NCBI RefSeq assembly: GCF_902459765.1
Contig: NZ_CABPSP010000003.1
Span: 372,001-436,000, forward strand
DNA from: Pandoraea anapnoica
GTDB taxonomy: Bacteria > Pseudomonadota > Gammaproteobacteria > Burkholderiales > Burkholderiaceae
Length of the DNA: 64,000 nucleotides
Direction: 5' to 3'
Made by a program: the position numbers and the translations under genes. Shown one piece after another: positions 51,487-60,372 of this stretch. The notes under the pieces are model-generated. The model saw only the letters and a list, made by a program, of their open reading frames with translations, ran no database searches and was not told the origin of the DNA. Each line of letters begins with the position of its first letter. Positions within the stretch are counted from its first letter, which is position 1.

Positions 51487-52200
51487 TCAGACCCGTGAGC
51501 CGTAATCGCGTGCGCCGAAAATTGCGGTGCCGATGCGCACCATTGTCGCACCCTCGGCCACGGCCGCTTCGAGGTCCCCTGACATGCCCATTGAGAGCGT
51601 GTCGAGCGCCAGACCGTCTGCGCGCAGGGTGTCGAAGAGTTCGCGCACCGCCTTGAACGGCTCGCGCTGACGCGATGGATCGTCTTCCGGTTCCGGGATC
51701 GCCATCAGGCCGCGCAGCGTCAGATTCGGCAGCGCCGCGATGGCGCGTGCGACAGCGGGCACCTCGTCGGGCGTCACGCCGCTCTTGCTCGCTTCGCCGC
51801 TGATGTTGACCTGAAGACAGATCTGCAAAGGCGGCAGATCCGCCGGGCGTTGCGCACTCAGGCGTTCGGCAATCTTAAGCCGGTCGACGGAATGGACCCA
51901 GTCGAAATGCTCCGCCACCGGACGCGTCTTGTTGCTTTGCAGCGGCCCGATGAAATGCCATTCCAGCGGCTCGCCGTCCACGCGCGCGTCGGTGAGCGCT
52001 GCGATCTTGTCGAGCGCTTCCTGCACGTAGTTCTCACCGAACGCCCGCTGGCCAGCGATGACCGCTTCGCGCACGGCATCCGCGCCGAACGTCTTGGAAA
52101 CAGCGAGCAGGCGCACGCTGCCTGCCGGTCGTCCGGCATTGGCGGTCGCACGGGAAATCCGGGAGAGGACGTCGTCGAGATGTGCAGCGATGGTCGACAT
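51487..52200 (-). CDS. yggS: YggS family PLP homeostasis protein
   Basis: 237 residues of the alanine-racemase-like barrel. The PLP lysine is in LLAVSKTFGADAVREA (about 29-44; Lys in VSK), GENYVQEALDKI follows, then WHFIGPLQSNKTRPVAEHFD and the C-terminal LSMGMSGDLEAAVAEGATMV and RIGTAIFG. It buffers cytoplasmic pyridoxal phosphate and is commonly encoded with proC, as here. Confidence 0.94.
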   Translation of the reverse strand: MSTIAAHLDDVLSRISRATANAGRPAGSVRLLAVSKTFGADAVREAVIAGQRAFGENYVQEALDKIAALTDARVDGEPLEWHFIGPLQSNKTRPVAEHFDWVHSVDRLKIAERLSAQRPADLPPLQICLQVNISGEASKSGVTPDEVPAVARAIAALPNLTLRGLMAIPEPEDDPSRQREPFKAVRELFDTLRADGLALDTLSMGMSGDLEAAVAEGATMVRIGTAIFGARDYGSRV

Positions 52201-52421
52201 AAGACAGGTTCGGCGGGTTCGGCAGATTCTTCGGCAGGATCGGCGGGGTCGGTGTTGAGCGAACGATTATAGCCGTGCACGCACCCGAGGTGCTACCGGG
52301 CAAATAACTAGGTGCTACCCGTGGCAGGTGTCCGACAAAAGCTCAACGGAGGCGGGTTGTGCGCCTGCCGGACCGGCGTTGTGGCAGACTGCGCGGTGCC
52401 AACATCGAAAGGGAGACGCCG

Positions 52422-52919
52422 ATGAGCGCCCAACCGCAGCGCGTGTACGATTTTTCCGTCCAGACGCTCGCCGGCGAGTCCGTGAGCCTGTCGCAATATC
52501 GCGGCAAGGTCCTACTGATCGTGAACACGGCCAGCGAATGCGGCTTTACGCCGCAGTACGCGGGCCTCCAGAAGCTCTACGAGCAACTCGGCCCGCGCGG
52601 CTTTGAGGTGCTGGCGTTCCCGTGCAATCAGTTCGGCAAACAGGAGCCCGGCGACGCGCAGGCGATTCGCAGCTTCTGCGATCTGCGCTTTCATGTGAGC
52701 TTTCCGATGTTCGCCAAGGTCGACGTCAAAGGCCCCCAGGCCGCTCCGCTCTACGACTATCTGACGCAGGAAAAGCGCGGCGTGCTTGGAACGAAGGCTA
52801 TCAAGTGGAATTTCACCAAGTTTCTCGTCGACGCGTCGGGCAATGTGATCGCACGCTATGCACCGACCGCCAAGCCCGAAGCGATTCGTGCCGACATCGA
52901 GAGGTTGCTACCGGCTTGA
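52422..52919 (+). CDS. Glutathione peroxidase family (thiol peroxidase)
   Basis: 165 residues from the ATG at 52422 (GGGAGACGCCG upstream). Peroxidatic Cys in VNTASECGFTPQYAGLQKLY (about 33-52), Gln in FPCNQFGKQEPG (resolving Cys candidate in FPCNQFG), and Trp/Asn in IKWNFTKFLVD (about 126-136). Bacterial BtuE/GPx type that probably uses thioredoxin. Reduces hydrogen and lipid peroxides in the cytoplasm or periplasm; no signal peptide. Confidence 0.94.
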   Translation: MSAQPQRVYDFSVQTLAGESVSLSQYRGKVLLIVNTASECGFTPQYAGLQKLYEQLGPRGFEVLAFPCNQFGKQEPGDAQAIRSFCDLRFHVSFPMFAKVDVKGPQAAPLYDYLTQEKRGVLGTKAIKWNFTKFLVDASGNVIARYAPTAKPEAIRADIERLLPA

Positions 52920-53008
52920 GCCGTCGTTCAACAGCTCAAGCCGACTTTGGCCGAACTTACCTGTCGACGCAGCGTTTGTTCGCGAATGGCCGGTCGCGCG
53001 CCATGAAG

Positions 53009-53371
53009 TTACCGGAAATGGAGTCCAAACCGCCAGAACAGGCGTTCGAGACGTCCTGCCAACTGCCGTCCCGATGCAACGCCGGACGGTGACGCCGCCA
53101 CTTCTTCCCGACATGAGACTCGCGCGCCCACATCGCTCGCGAGCGTGATCCAGCCGCCGGTCTCCGTGACAAACACGTGGCCCGCTGTCAGTGAGACGTC
53201 GGTGCGCCAGACACTGTCGGCCAGCCAGCGCGACGCCGGAGTGAGCACTACCCGCCCTTGCCCGACGTGCAGCACTGTGCCCTGGCTCACGTATCCGTGG
53301 AACGACTGGCCTGGCGCGAGCGAGAAGTCGGTGGGCTGGGGGGGCAGATGCGTGGCAGAAGGCTTGCTCAT
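53009..53371 (-). CDS. DUF2917 domain protein
   Basis: 120 residues from the ATG at 53371 (GGAG eight bases upstream). A short beta-rich protein with the DUF2917 pattern: FSLAPGQSFHGYVSQGTVLH (about 16-35), VWRTDVSLTAGHVFVTETGG. The C-terminus is basic. No known function. It is divergent from a MocR-type regulator with a shared operator region; this pairing is recurrent in Burkholderiales, so the MocR protein likely controls it. Confidence 0.8.
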   Translation of the reverse strand: MSKPSATHLPPQPTDFSLAPGQSFHGYVSQGTVLHVGQGRVVLTPASRWLADSVWRTDVSLTAGHVFVTETGGWITLASDVGARVSCREEVAASPSGVASGRQLAGRLERLFWRFGLHFR

Positions 53372-53457
53372 GATGGACTCCGGTGCAGTGAACAGACGAC
53401 TACAGCGTATCGGCCGCACCGCGGCCCCGGTAGGCACACAGTCACGCTGTTTCGCCC

Positions 53458-53515
53458 GTAACAGATGGGCGTTGCGCAATCTGTTACGATCCCGAAACGG
53501 CAAATCTGTATCTGT
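53458..53515. promoter_or_regulatory. MocR operator cluster (ATCTGT half-sites)
   Basis: GTAACAGAT (53458-53466) and ATCTGTTAC (53479-53487) form a perfect 9-12-9 inverted repeat. Two further direct half-sites ATCTGT follow at 53504-53509 and 53510-53515. The cluster lies in the divergent gap between DUF2917 and the MocR gene. MocR-type regulators commonly bind such mixed direct/inverted repeats. Confidence 0.6.
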
Positions 53516-53529
53516 TCTGGTGGTGTCCG

Positions 53530-55116
53530 ATGCCGGATCATCTGCGCATGGACGCCGCCATTTCAAACTCCGACCTTTCTGTCTCAGACGAGACACCCGC
53601 CATGTCTTTGACGTCAGCCGCCGCGATGCCCGCGTCGACACCTGAATCGACCGCCCCGTCTGCCGCCGCCGAAGAGCGCACGCCGCTCTACCGCCAACTG
53701 GCCGATCACTACCGTCACGCCATCGAAGCGGGCACGCTCGCCCCGGGCGCGCGCATGCCCAGCGTGCGTGCGCTCATGGAGCGCCATCAGGTCAGCCTGT
53801 CGACGGCGTTGCAGACGTGTCGTCACCTCGAAGCGCAGGGCTTGCTCGAAGCGCGTCCGCGTTCGGGCTACTTCGTGCGCACGCCCGCGCGGGCGAGTGT
53901 CGTGCCGGTGGCCGAACCGCGTCCGTGGGTGCCTGACCTGATGCAGTACGTGGGGATCAATCAGCGCGTGTCGTCGATCCTCGCGCGCGGGCTTCAGGCG
54001 GACGTCAAAGTCAATCTCGCCGTCGCGCACGGCTCGCCGTCGCTGTATCCGGTAAACGAGCTGCGGCAGGCGACCATGCGGGCGCTGCGCGATAACCCGC
54101 TGCTCTACGGCACCCCGCCCCCCGGCGGCGGCGAAGCGCGTTTTCGTTCGGCGATTGCCCGTCGGGCGCTCGAAGCGCGCATGAACATCAATCCGGACGA
54201 AATCGTCGTCACGCACGGTTGTATCGAGGCGATCAACTTAGCGCTGCGCGCCGTGGCGAGTGCGGGTGATGTGGTCGCGGTCGAATCGCCCACCTACTAC
54301 GCGCTGTTGCAGACGCTGGAGAGCATGGGCATCCGGGTGCTGGAGATTCCGACGAGTCCGCAAACCGGAATTTCGCTCGACGCACTGGAGCTGGCCAGTC
54401 AGACCTACGACAACATCAAGGCGGTGATTGTCGTGCCGCATTTCCAGAATCCACTCGGTTCCGTGATGCCGGACGCGCACAAGGCGCAATTGGTGAAGTG
54501 GGCCGAGTCGCGCGGCATCGCCATCATCGAAGACGACACCTACTCTTCGCTCGGCGACGACGGCAACGTTCCCGCCGCGATTCGGTCATGGGACACGACG
54601 GGCAACGTGATTCACTGCGCGTCGCTGCACAAGACGCTCGCGCCCGGCATGCGCCTGGGCTGGATCGCGGGCGGCAAATGGCAGTGGCGGGTGGAGATGC
54701 TGAAGTACGCGCAGACGCGTCCGAACGAAGCGCTGGCGCAGATCGCGATGGGTGAGTTCATGGATTCGCCGCGTTTTGATCGTCATTTGAGACGCCTGCG
54801 CGTGCAGTTGCGCGAACACCGTGGGGCGATGGCCGAAGCGATCGCCACGTATTTCCCGGCAGGCACACGGCTGACGCAACCCGCCGGTGGTCTGAGTTTG
54901 TGGGTGGAAATGCCGGGGAGCGTGAGTTCCGAAAGGTTGTTCGACGCGGCGCTGGCGAAAGGCATTCGCGTCGCACCAGGCAGCCTCTTTTCCAACTCGT
55001 CGCGCTACGACAACTTCCTGCGCATTAACGGCGGACAACCGTTCACGCGCGACGTCGACCGCGCCGTGCGCACGCTGGCGTCCGAAGTCATTCGACTGCT
55101 GGACGCCACCGGCTGA
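53530..55116 (+). CDS. MocR-type GntR regulator with aminotransferase domain
   Basis: 528 residues. After a Ser/Ala-rich N-terminus (about 1-50) comes a GntR winged helix (about 52-118; LYRQLADHYRHAIEAGTLAP, then VRALMERHQVSLSTALQTCR). A fold-type I aminotransferase domain fills 135-525. The PLP-binding lysine is Lys368 in ASLHKTLAPGMRLGW, with the PLP-contacting segment ESPTYYALLQTLE earlier. It is a PLP-sensing regulator rather than a metabolic enzyme; the divergent DUF2917 gene and its own promoter are the likely targets. An inner start (53602) is possible. Confidence 0.9.
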   Translation: MPDHLRMDAAISNSDLSVSDETPAMSLTSAAAMPASTPESTAPSAAAEERTPLYRQLADHYRHAIEAGTLAPGARMPSVRALMERHQVSLSTALQTCRHLEAQGLLEARPRSGYFVRTPARASVVPVAEPRPWVPDLMQYVGINQRVSSILARGLQADVKVNLAVAHGSPSLYPVNELRQATMRALRDNPLLYGTPPPGGGEARFRSAIARRALEARMNINPDEIVVTHGCIEAINLALRAVASAGDVVAVESPTYYALLQTLESMGIRVLEIPTSPQTGISLDALELASQTYDNIKAVIVVPHFQNPLGSVMPDAHKAQLVKWAESRGIAIIEDDTYSSLGDDGNVPAAIRSWDTTGNVIHCASLHKTLAPGMRLGWIAGGKWQWRVEMLKYAQTRPNEALAQIAMGEFMDSPRFDRHLRRLRVQLREHRGAMAEAIATYFPAGTRLTQPAGGLSLWVEMPGSVSSERLFDAALAKGIRVAPGSLFSNSSRYDNFLRINGGQPFTRDVDRAVRTLASEVIRLLDATG

Positions 55117-55138
55117 CGCCACGGAACCACTGAACCGA

Positions 55139-56221
55139 TCAGAACTCGGGGTACATCCGTCCCGGATTGAAGATGCCGGCGGGATCGAACACGGCCTTCA
55201 GATTCCGATGGATGCGCATGACCGGCGCGGGCAGCGGCGTGAAGACACTCACTCCCGGCTCGCCGTAGCGGAAGAGCGTGGCGTGTCCACCGTCCTGGCG
55301 CGCGGCCGAGCGCACGATTTGCGCGTCGGCGTCTGTAATCCACCAGCGCTGCGCGCCGCCCCACTCGATGAGTTGCTTGCCCGGCAGACGGTGAGGTTCC
55401 GCTGTCGACGGCACCGCCAGACGCCACAAGGCCTGTCCCGGCCCCGCATCGGCAAAGAAGTTGTCGGTCTGCTCGCGAATGGCGTGCCAGAACTTGGCCG
55501 CGTGAATGGCGTCAACCAGCTCACCGCCCATCTTCACGCGCGCCGCCTTGATCGCCGCCGATGCCCCTGCCAGTCGAATCACCAGCAGGTCGCTGCGCCA
55601 CGCGCTGCCCGTAATCGGCAGCGGCTGGCCGCCCCATTCGTTGAGCTTGCGCACCGCGTCGATGGCGTTCATTTCGAATTGCAGCGTCAATTCCGCGAAC
55701 GGCTGTGGCAACACCTTCAGCGACACTTCCAGAATCAGGCCCAGCGTGCCGAGCGAGCCGGCGAGCATGCGTGAGACGTCGTAACCGGCGACGTTCTTCA
55801 TCACCTGTCCACCGAAATTCAGCACATGTCCGCGGCCGTCCATCAGCTTCGCGCCGAGCACGAAATCGCGCACCGACCCGACAGCGCTGCGACGCGGGCC
55901 CGCAAGTCCGGCGGCGACGGCCCCGCCAATCGTCGCGCCCGGGCCGAAGTAGGGCGGCTCGAACGGCAGCAACTGATTACGTTCGGCAAGCGCGGCTTCG
56001 ATCTCGGCGAGCGAGGTGCCGCAACGCGCGGTGATGACCAGCTCGGCCGGGTCGTACGCGACGATGCCGCTATAAGCACGCGTGTCGAGGACTTCCCCCA
56101 CACGTTGCTGGCCGTACCAGGCTTTGGTGCCGCCGCCGCGAAGCTGGAGCGGTGCGCGGCGCGCGGTGGCGTGTTCGATGACGGCGCGGAATTGCTCGAT
56201 GGTGTCGGTCGTGTCGGTCAT
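55139..56221 (-). CDS. glcE: Glycolate oxidase subunit GlcE
   Basis: 360 residues of the FAD-binding type 4 family, half-size compared with GlcD. FAD-binding residues in LQLRGGGTKAWYGQ (about 21-34) and GATIGGAVAAGLAGPRRSAV (about 94-113), then VGSVRDFVLGAKLMDGRGHV. C-terminus FDPAGIFNPGRMYPEF is intact. Subunit of the glycolate dehydrogenase GlcDEF. It is the last gene of the operon: the next gene, 22 bases away, is convergent, and no glcF follows. Its start shares a base with the channel gene stop. Confidence 0.92.
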   Translation of the reverse strand: MTDTTDTIEQFRAVIEHATARRAPLQLRGGGTKAWYGQQRVGEVLDTRAYSGIVAYDPAELVITARCGTSLAEIEAALAERNQLLPFEPPYFGPGATIGGAVAAGLAGPRRSAVGSVRDFVLGAKLMDGRGHVLNFGGQVMKNVAGYDVSRMLAGSLGTLGLILEVSLKVLPQPFAELTLQFEMNAIDAVRKLNEWGGQPLPITGSAWRSDLLVIRLAGASAAIKAARVKMGGELVDAIHAAKFWHAIREQTDNFFADAGPGQALWRLAVPSTAEPHRLPGKQLIEWGGAQRWWITDADAQIVRSAARQDGGHATLFRYGEPGVSVFTPLPAPVMRIHRNLKAVFDPAGIFNPGRMYPEF

Positions 56222-57090
56222 CAGCTCGGTTCAGGCGGCGGGGTGGAGTCGGTCTGGTAAGGCCCGAGTTCGCTGCCGCAATGCTTGCAGAAGCGCGCGT
56301 CGGGGTCGTGTCCTTCGGTCTGGCACTGGCGGCAGGTGCGCGTGGTCACGGTCGTGCGGCGCATGGCCGAATGAATCTCGGCGCCCATGATGCCCGTGGG
56401 AATCGCGATCACGCTATAGCCAAGCAACATCACGAAACCGGTGATCGCCTTGCCCAGCCCGGTGACGGGCACGACGTCGCCGTAGCCGGTCGTCGTCAAC
56501 GTCACGATGGCCCAGTAGATGCCGACCGGAATGCTGGTAAAGCCATGTTCGGGGCCTTCGATGATGTGCATGAGCGTGCCGAAGATCACCACGATGATCG
56601 AGATGAACCCGAGAAACACGAGGATCTTGCGACGCGCGTTATACAACGCAATGCTCAGCACGCCGGCCTCGTTCACGTAGGCGGTGAGCTTCAGAATCCG
56701 GAAGGCGCGCATCAGTCGCAGTAGACGCACGTCGATCAGCCCATGCAGCTCCGGCACGAGAATCGCGAGATAGGTCGGCAGGATGGCGAGCAGATCGATG
56801 AGACCGTAGAACGACAGCGCGTAACGCATCGGCCGGTGTGCGCTAAGTAGTCGGGCGATGTACTCTGCCGTGAAGAGCAGCGTGAAGAACCATTCGAGAA
56901 TGGCCATCGGTAGCGGCATCGCGGCCTGTACCGCCGGTACGCTGGACACGACCACCGTGAGGACCGACAGCACGATGGCGATTAGCAGGGCGATGTCGAA
57001 CAGCCGGCCTTCGCGCGTGTCGGCTTCGAAAATGATGATGTAAAGACGCTGCCGCCAATCGTGCGGCAGCCACTCCGACAGCGGGCGCAT
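56221..57090 (-). CDS. Voltage-gated-type potassium channel with C-terminal zinc ribbon
   Basis: 289 residues from the ATG at 57090. Six helices: the S4-like helix is VRLLRLMRAFRILKLTAYVN (about 125-144), the pore loop holds the selectivity filter TTTGYGDVVPV (about 219-229). The C-terminal end has a CxxC...CxxC zinc ribbon (CRQCQ and CKHCG). Inner-membrane K+ channel. It sits between glcD (1-base gap) and glcE (1-base overlap), so it is embedded in the glycolate oxidase operon and translated with it. The reason for this grouping is not known to me. Confidence 0.9.
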   Translation of the reverse strand: MRPLSEWLPHDWRQRLYIIIFEADTREGRLFDIALLIAIVLSVLTVVVSSVPAVQAAMPLPMAILEWFFTLLFTAEYIARLLSAHRPMRYALSFYGLIDLLAILPTYLAILVPELHGLIDVRLLRLMRAFRILKLTAYVNEAGVLSIALYNARRKILVFLGFISIIVVIFGTLMHIIEGPEHGFTSIPVGIYWAIVTLTTTGYGDVVPVTGLGKAITGFVMLLGYSVIAIPTGIMGAEIHSAMRRTTVTTRTCRQCQTEGHDPDARFCKHCGSELGPYQTDSTPPPEPS

Positions 57091-57091
57091 G

Positions 57092-58636
57092 TCAGAACCT
57101 CGGCAGATCGGGGTGCGGCAGCAGACCCCCGCGCACGTGCTGCTTGCCGTACTCGGCACAGCGCGCGCGTGTGGGAATGCCCTTGTCCGGATTGAGCAGC
57201 CCGACCGGATCGAATGCGCGCTTCACGCCGAAGAACGCATCGCGTTCCTGCGCCGAGAACTGCACGCACATTGAGTTGATCTTCTCGATGCCCACGCCGT
57301 GTTCGCCCGTGATCGTGCCGCCGAGTTCGACGCACGCCTCGAGAATGTCGCAACCGAATGCCTCGGCGCGATGCCATTCGTCCAGATCGTTACCGTTGAA
57401 AAGAATGAGCGGATGCATATTGCCGTCTCCCGCGTGAAAGACGTTAATACAGCGCAACCCATATTGTTGTTCCAAACCTTCGATGCGTTTGAGTAATGTC
57501 CCAATCGCACGGCGTGGAATCGTGCCGTCCATGCAGTAATAGTCCGGCGAGATGCGCCCGGCGGCGGGGAACGCGTTCTTGCGTCCGGACCAGAAGCGCA
57601 GGCGCTCTTCCTCGCTGCGTGAAATCTGCAGCCGCGTCGCGCCCGAGGTGCGCAGCACATGTGAGATGCGCAGGATCTCCTCGGCGACTTCTTCCGGCGT
57701 GCCGTCCGATTCGCAAAGCAGGATGGCGGCAGCGTCCAGATCGTACCCCGCGTGGACGAACTCCTCGACGGCCTGCGTGGCCGGCTTGTCCATCATCTCC
57801 AGCCCGGCAGGGATGATACCCGCGGCGATGATCGCGGCGACGGCGTTGCCGCCGGTCTCCACGTCGTCGAAGCTCGCCATGATGACCTGCGCCGTCTGGG
57901 CTTTGGGTATCAGCTTGACGGTGATTTCGGTCACGACACCGAACATGCCCTCGCTGCCGATGAAGACCGAGAGCAGATCGAGTCCGGGCGCGTCGGGCCC
58001 GAGCGAGCCGAATTCGATGGCTTCGCCCGACATGGTGATGGCGCGCACCCGCAGCACGTTATGCACCGTCAGACCGTACTTCAGGCAGTGCACGCCGCCG
58101 GAGTTCTCCGCAACATTGCCGCCGATGGTGCAGGCGATCTGCGACGACGGATCGGGCGCGTAATACAGCCCGTAGGGCGCAGCGGCTTCCGAGATCGCGA
58201 GATTGCGAACGCCTGGCTGCACGGTTGCCGTGCGAGCATACGGATCGACCTCGACGATTTTCTTGAACTTCGCGAGCGAGAGCACCAGGCCGTCCGAGAT
58301 CGGCATCGCGCCGCCGGACAGGCTCGTGCCCGCACCACGCGGCACCACCGGAATACCGAGCTGGTGGCACGCCTGCAAAATGCGCTGCACCTGCGATTCG
58401 GACTCCGGCAACACGACCGCGAGCGGCACGCGACGATACGCGGCGAGGCCGTCGCATTCGTAGGGCGTGGTGTCCTCGCGACGATGGAGGATGCAATGCG
58501 GCGGCAGGATTCTGGCGAGCGCGTCGAGCAACTGGCGCTGTCGCGTAGCCAGCGCTTCGGCGTCGATAGGCGTGATGCCCGCCGGCGTTTCACCGGACGG
58601 GTTGGGCTGGCTTTGCGGGGTCACGGGCGCGTTCAT
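57092..58636 (-). CDS. glcD: Glycolate oxidase subunit GlcD
   Basis: 514 residues from the ATG at 58636. FAD_binding_4 domain about 60-240 with VVPRGAGTSLSGGAMPISDG (about 98-117) and the IACTIGGNVAENSGGVHCLK motif, followed by the FAD oxidase C-terminal domain; the substrate/FAD contact HAGDGNMHPLILF lies near residue 395. Catalytic flavin subunit oxidising glycolate (and D-lactate) to glyoxylate. The start overlaps nothing; its upstream neighbour is another FAD oxidase ending 7 bases away. Confidence 0.93.
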   Translation of the reverse strand: MNAPVTPQSQPNPSGETPAGITPIDAEALATRQRQLLDALARILPPHCILHRREDTTPYECDGLAAYRRVPLAVVLPESESQVQRILQACHQLGIPVVPRGAGTSLSGGAMPISDGLVLSLAKFKKIVEVDPYARTATVQPGVRNLAISEAAAPYGLYYAPDPSSQIACTIGGNVAENSGGVHCLKYGLTVHNVLRVRAITMSGEAIEFGSLGPDAPGLDLLSVFIGSEGMFGVVTEITVKLIPKAQTAQVIMASFDDVETGGNAVAAIIAAGIIPAGLEMMDKPATQAVEEFVHAGYDLDAAAILLCESDGTPEEVAEEILRISHVLRTSGATRLQISRSEEERLRFWSGRKNAFPAAGRISPDYYCMDGTIPRRAIGTLLKRIEGLEQQYGLRCINVFHAGDGNMHPLILFNGNDLDEWHRAEAFGCDILEACVELGGTITGEHGVGIEKINSMCVQFSAQERDAFFGVKRAFDPVGLLNPDKGIPTRARCAEYGKQHVRGGLLPHPDLPRF

Positions 58637-58643
58637 GCGGCGC

Positions 58644-60065
58644 TCAGCCCGCAGCACGCAACCGGAAAATCTTGCCCGGATTGAGCAGATTGTGCGGATC
58701 GAGCGATGTCTTGATCGCGCGCATGACGTCGATGGCGTCTTCGCCATGTTCCGTCACGAGGAAGCCCATCTTGTGCAGGCCGACGCCATGTTCGCCGGTG
58801 CAGGTGCCCCCCATGCGGATGGCGCGTTCGACAATGCGCTGATTCAGGCGCTCGGCTTCTTCGATGTCTGCCGGTTTGTCCGGATCGATGAGAATCGCGA
58901 CGTGGAAATTGCCATCGCCCACGTGGCCCACGATCGGGCACGTCAGGTAGGAGCCTTTCAGGTCGTCTTCCGTCTCGCCGACGCACTCGGCCAGACGTGA
59001 GATCGGCACGCAGACGTCCGTCGTCACTGCGCGGCAGCCCGGTTGAAGCTGGAGCATCGCGAAGTAGGCGCTGTGGCGCGCACTCCACAAACGGTTGCGG
59101 TCTTCGGTACGCGTGGCCCACTCGAAACCGGTGCCGCCGTTGTCCTTGGCCAGTTCCTCGACCGTCTGCGCCTGTTCCTGCACGCCAGCTTCGCTGCCGT
59201 GGAATTCGAAGAACAACGTCTGCGTTTCCGGTAGCTCCAGCTTGGAGTGCTTGTTGATGGCACGCACGGCCAGCGCGTCGACGAATTCGACACGTGCGAC
59301 CGGCACGCCCAACTGGATCGTCTGGATGGTGCAGTTCACGGCGTCCGTCATGCTCGGGAACGAGCAGATCGCCGCCGAGACGGCTTCGGGCTGCGGATAC
59401 AGCCGCACCGTGGCTTCGGTGATGATGCCCAACGTGCCTTCGCTGCCCACGAACAGGCGCGTAAGGTCGTAGCCGGCCGACGACTTGCGTGCGCGTGTGC
59501 CGGTGTGGATGATGCGGCCGTCGGCGAGCACCACGGTCAGGGCCAGTACGTTCTCGCGCATCGTGCCGTACCGCACGGCGTTGGTGCCCGAGGCACGCGT
59601 GGCGCACATGCCGCCGATGCTGGCGTCCGCGCCCGGATCGATCGGGAAGAACAAGCCCGTGTCGCGCAGCGCTTCGTTCAGCGCCTTGCGCGAAATGCCG
59701 GGCTGCGTGGTGACGGTCAGGTCCTCGGCGTTGATCGAGACGATCTGGTTCATCTCCGACAGATCGAGCGACAAACCGCCTTCGACCGCGAGCAGATGAC
59801 CTTCGAGCGACGAACCCGCACCGTAGGGGATGATGGGGACGTTGTGTTTCGCACAAAGTTTGACGATCTGCGAGACCTCTTCCGTGCTGTGCGCGAAGGC
59901 GACCGCGTCAGGCAGCATGGGGTCGAACGGAGACTCGTCCCGGCCGTGATGTTCGCGCAGCGCTTCCTTGGTGCTCACGCGCTCGCCCAGTAGGGCTTGC
60001 AACTCGGTGAGCAGGGCGTCGGGGAACGGACGCTTGGCGGCGAACGGCAGATGAGGATGATTCAC
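58644..60065 (-). CDS. D-lactate/2-hydroxyacid dehydrogenase (FAD-linked, DLD type)
   Basis: 473 residues from a GTG at 60065 preceded by AAGGAGAAAGCC. FAD domain with IIPYGAGSSLEGHLLAVEGG (about 63-82) and FPIDPGADASIGGMCATRAS, C-terminal oxidase domain with VGHVGDGNFHVAIL and GTCTGEHGVGLHKMGF. Closer to mitochondrial D-lactate dehydrogenase (cytochrome) than to GlcD. First gene of the operon; feeds electrons from D-lactate or related hydroxy acids to the quinone/cytochrome pool. Confidence 0.9.
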   Translation of the reverse strand: MNHPHLPFAAKRPFPDALLTELQALLGERVSTKEALREHHGRDESPFDPMLPDAVAFAHSTEEVSQIVKLCAKHNVPIIPYGAGSSLEGHLLAVEGGLSLDLSEMNQIVSINAEDLTVTTQPGISRKALNEALRDTGLFFPIDPGADASIGGMCATRASGTNAVRYGTMRENVLALTVVLADGRIIHTGTRARKSSAGYDLTRLFVGSEGTLGIITEATVRLYPQPEAVSAAICSFPSMTDAVNCTIQTIQLGVPVARVEFVDALAVRAINKHSKLELPETQTLFFEFHGSEAGVQEQAQTVEELAKDNGGTGFEWATRTEDRNRLWSARHSAYFAMLQLQPGCRAVTTDVCVPISRLAECVGETEDDLKGSYLTCPIVGHVGDGNFHVAILIDPDKPADIEEAERLNQRIVERAIRMGGTCTGEHGVGLHKMGFLVTEHGEDAIDVMRAIKTSLDPHNLLNPGKIFRLRAAG

Positions 60066-60372
60066 GGCTTTCTCCTTCGGGTCTCCGGGCCGCCATGGCC
60101 GGTGGGCGTGGGCGGACACCATATCGGGCGGGGTCTCGGGCGCGCGGTGCACGCCCTGACACCTCATGAGCGGGGATTTTACGCTGTGACGGCGTTTTTC
60201 CCCACACTTTGCGTCATATCATACGGACTTGCCGTATCTCAGTGCCATCGGAATTGCCTGAAAAATAGGCAGGGCATGGCAGTGCGGTCAATTTCAATCA
60301 AAAAGGCAGGTCGTCCGGTGCCCGGATAGGGGCCGGCGGGCAAGATGTGCCGCAAGGGGTAGGTATCAGAAG
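60066..60372. other. Divergent promoter region of the glc operon and adenosyltransferase gene
   Basis: A 307-bp gap with no gene. It contains the inverted repeat at 60221-60237 and A/T-rich stretches suitable for promoters. No cobalamin riboswitch structure could be recognised upstream of the adenosyltransferase gene. Confidence 0.5.
60221..60237. promoter_or_regulatory. Inverted repeat ATACGG-N5-CCGTAT
   Basis: A perfect 6-5-6 inverted repeat midway in the divergent gap. It is preceded by GTCATATC, faintly like the aldarate sites. A candidate site for a GlcC/LldR-type regulator of the hydroxyacid oxidase operon, though no such gene is adjacent. Confidence 0.4.

Noticed and set aside
60066-60372. 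Cobalamin riboswitch before the adenosyltransferase gene
   Set aside because: No B12-box-like sequence or complex fold was recognisable in this short gap.
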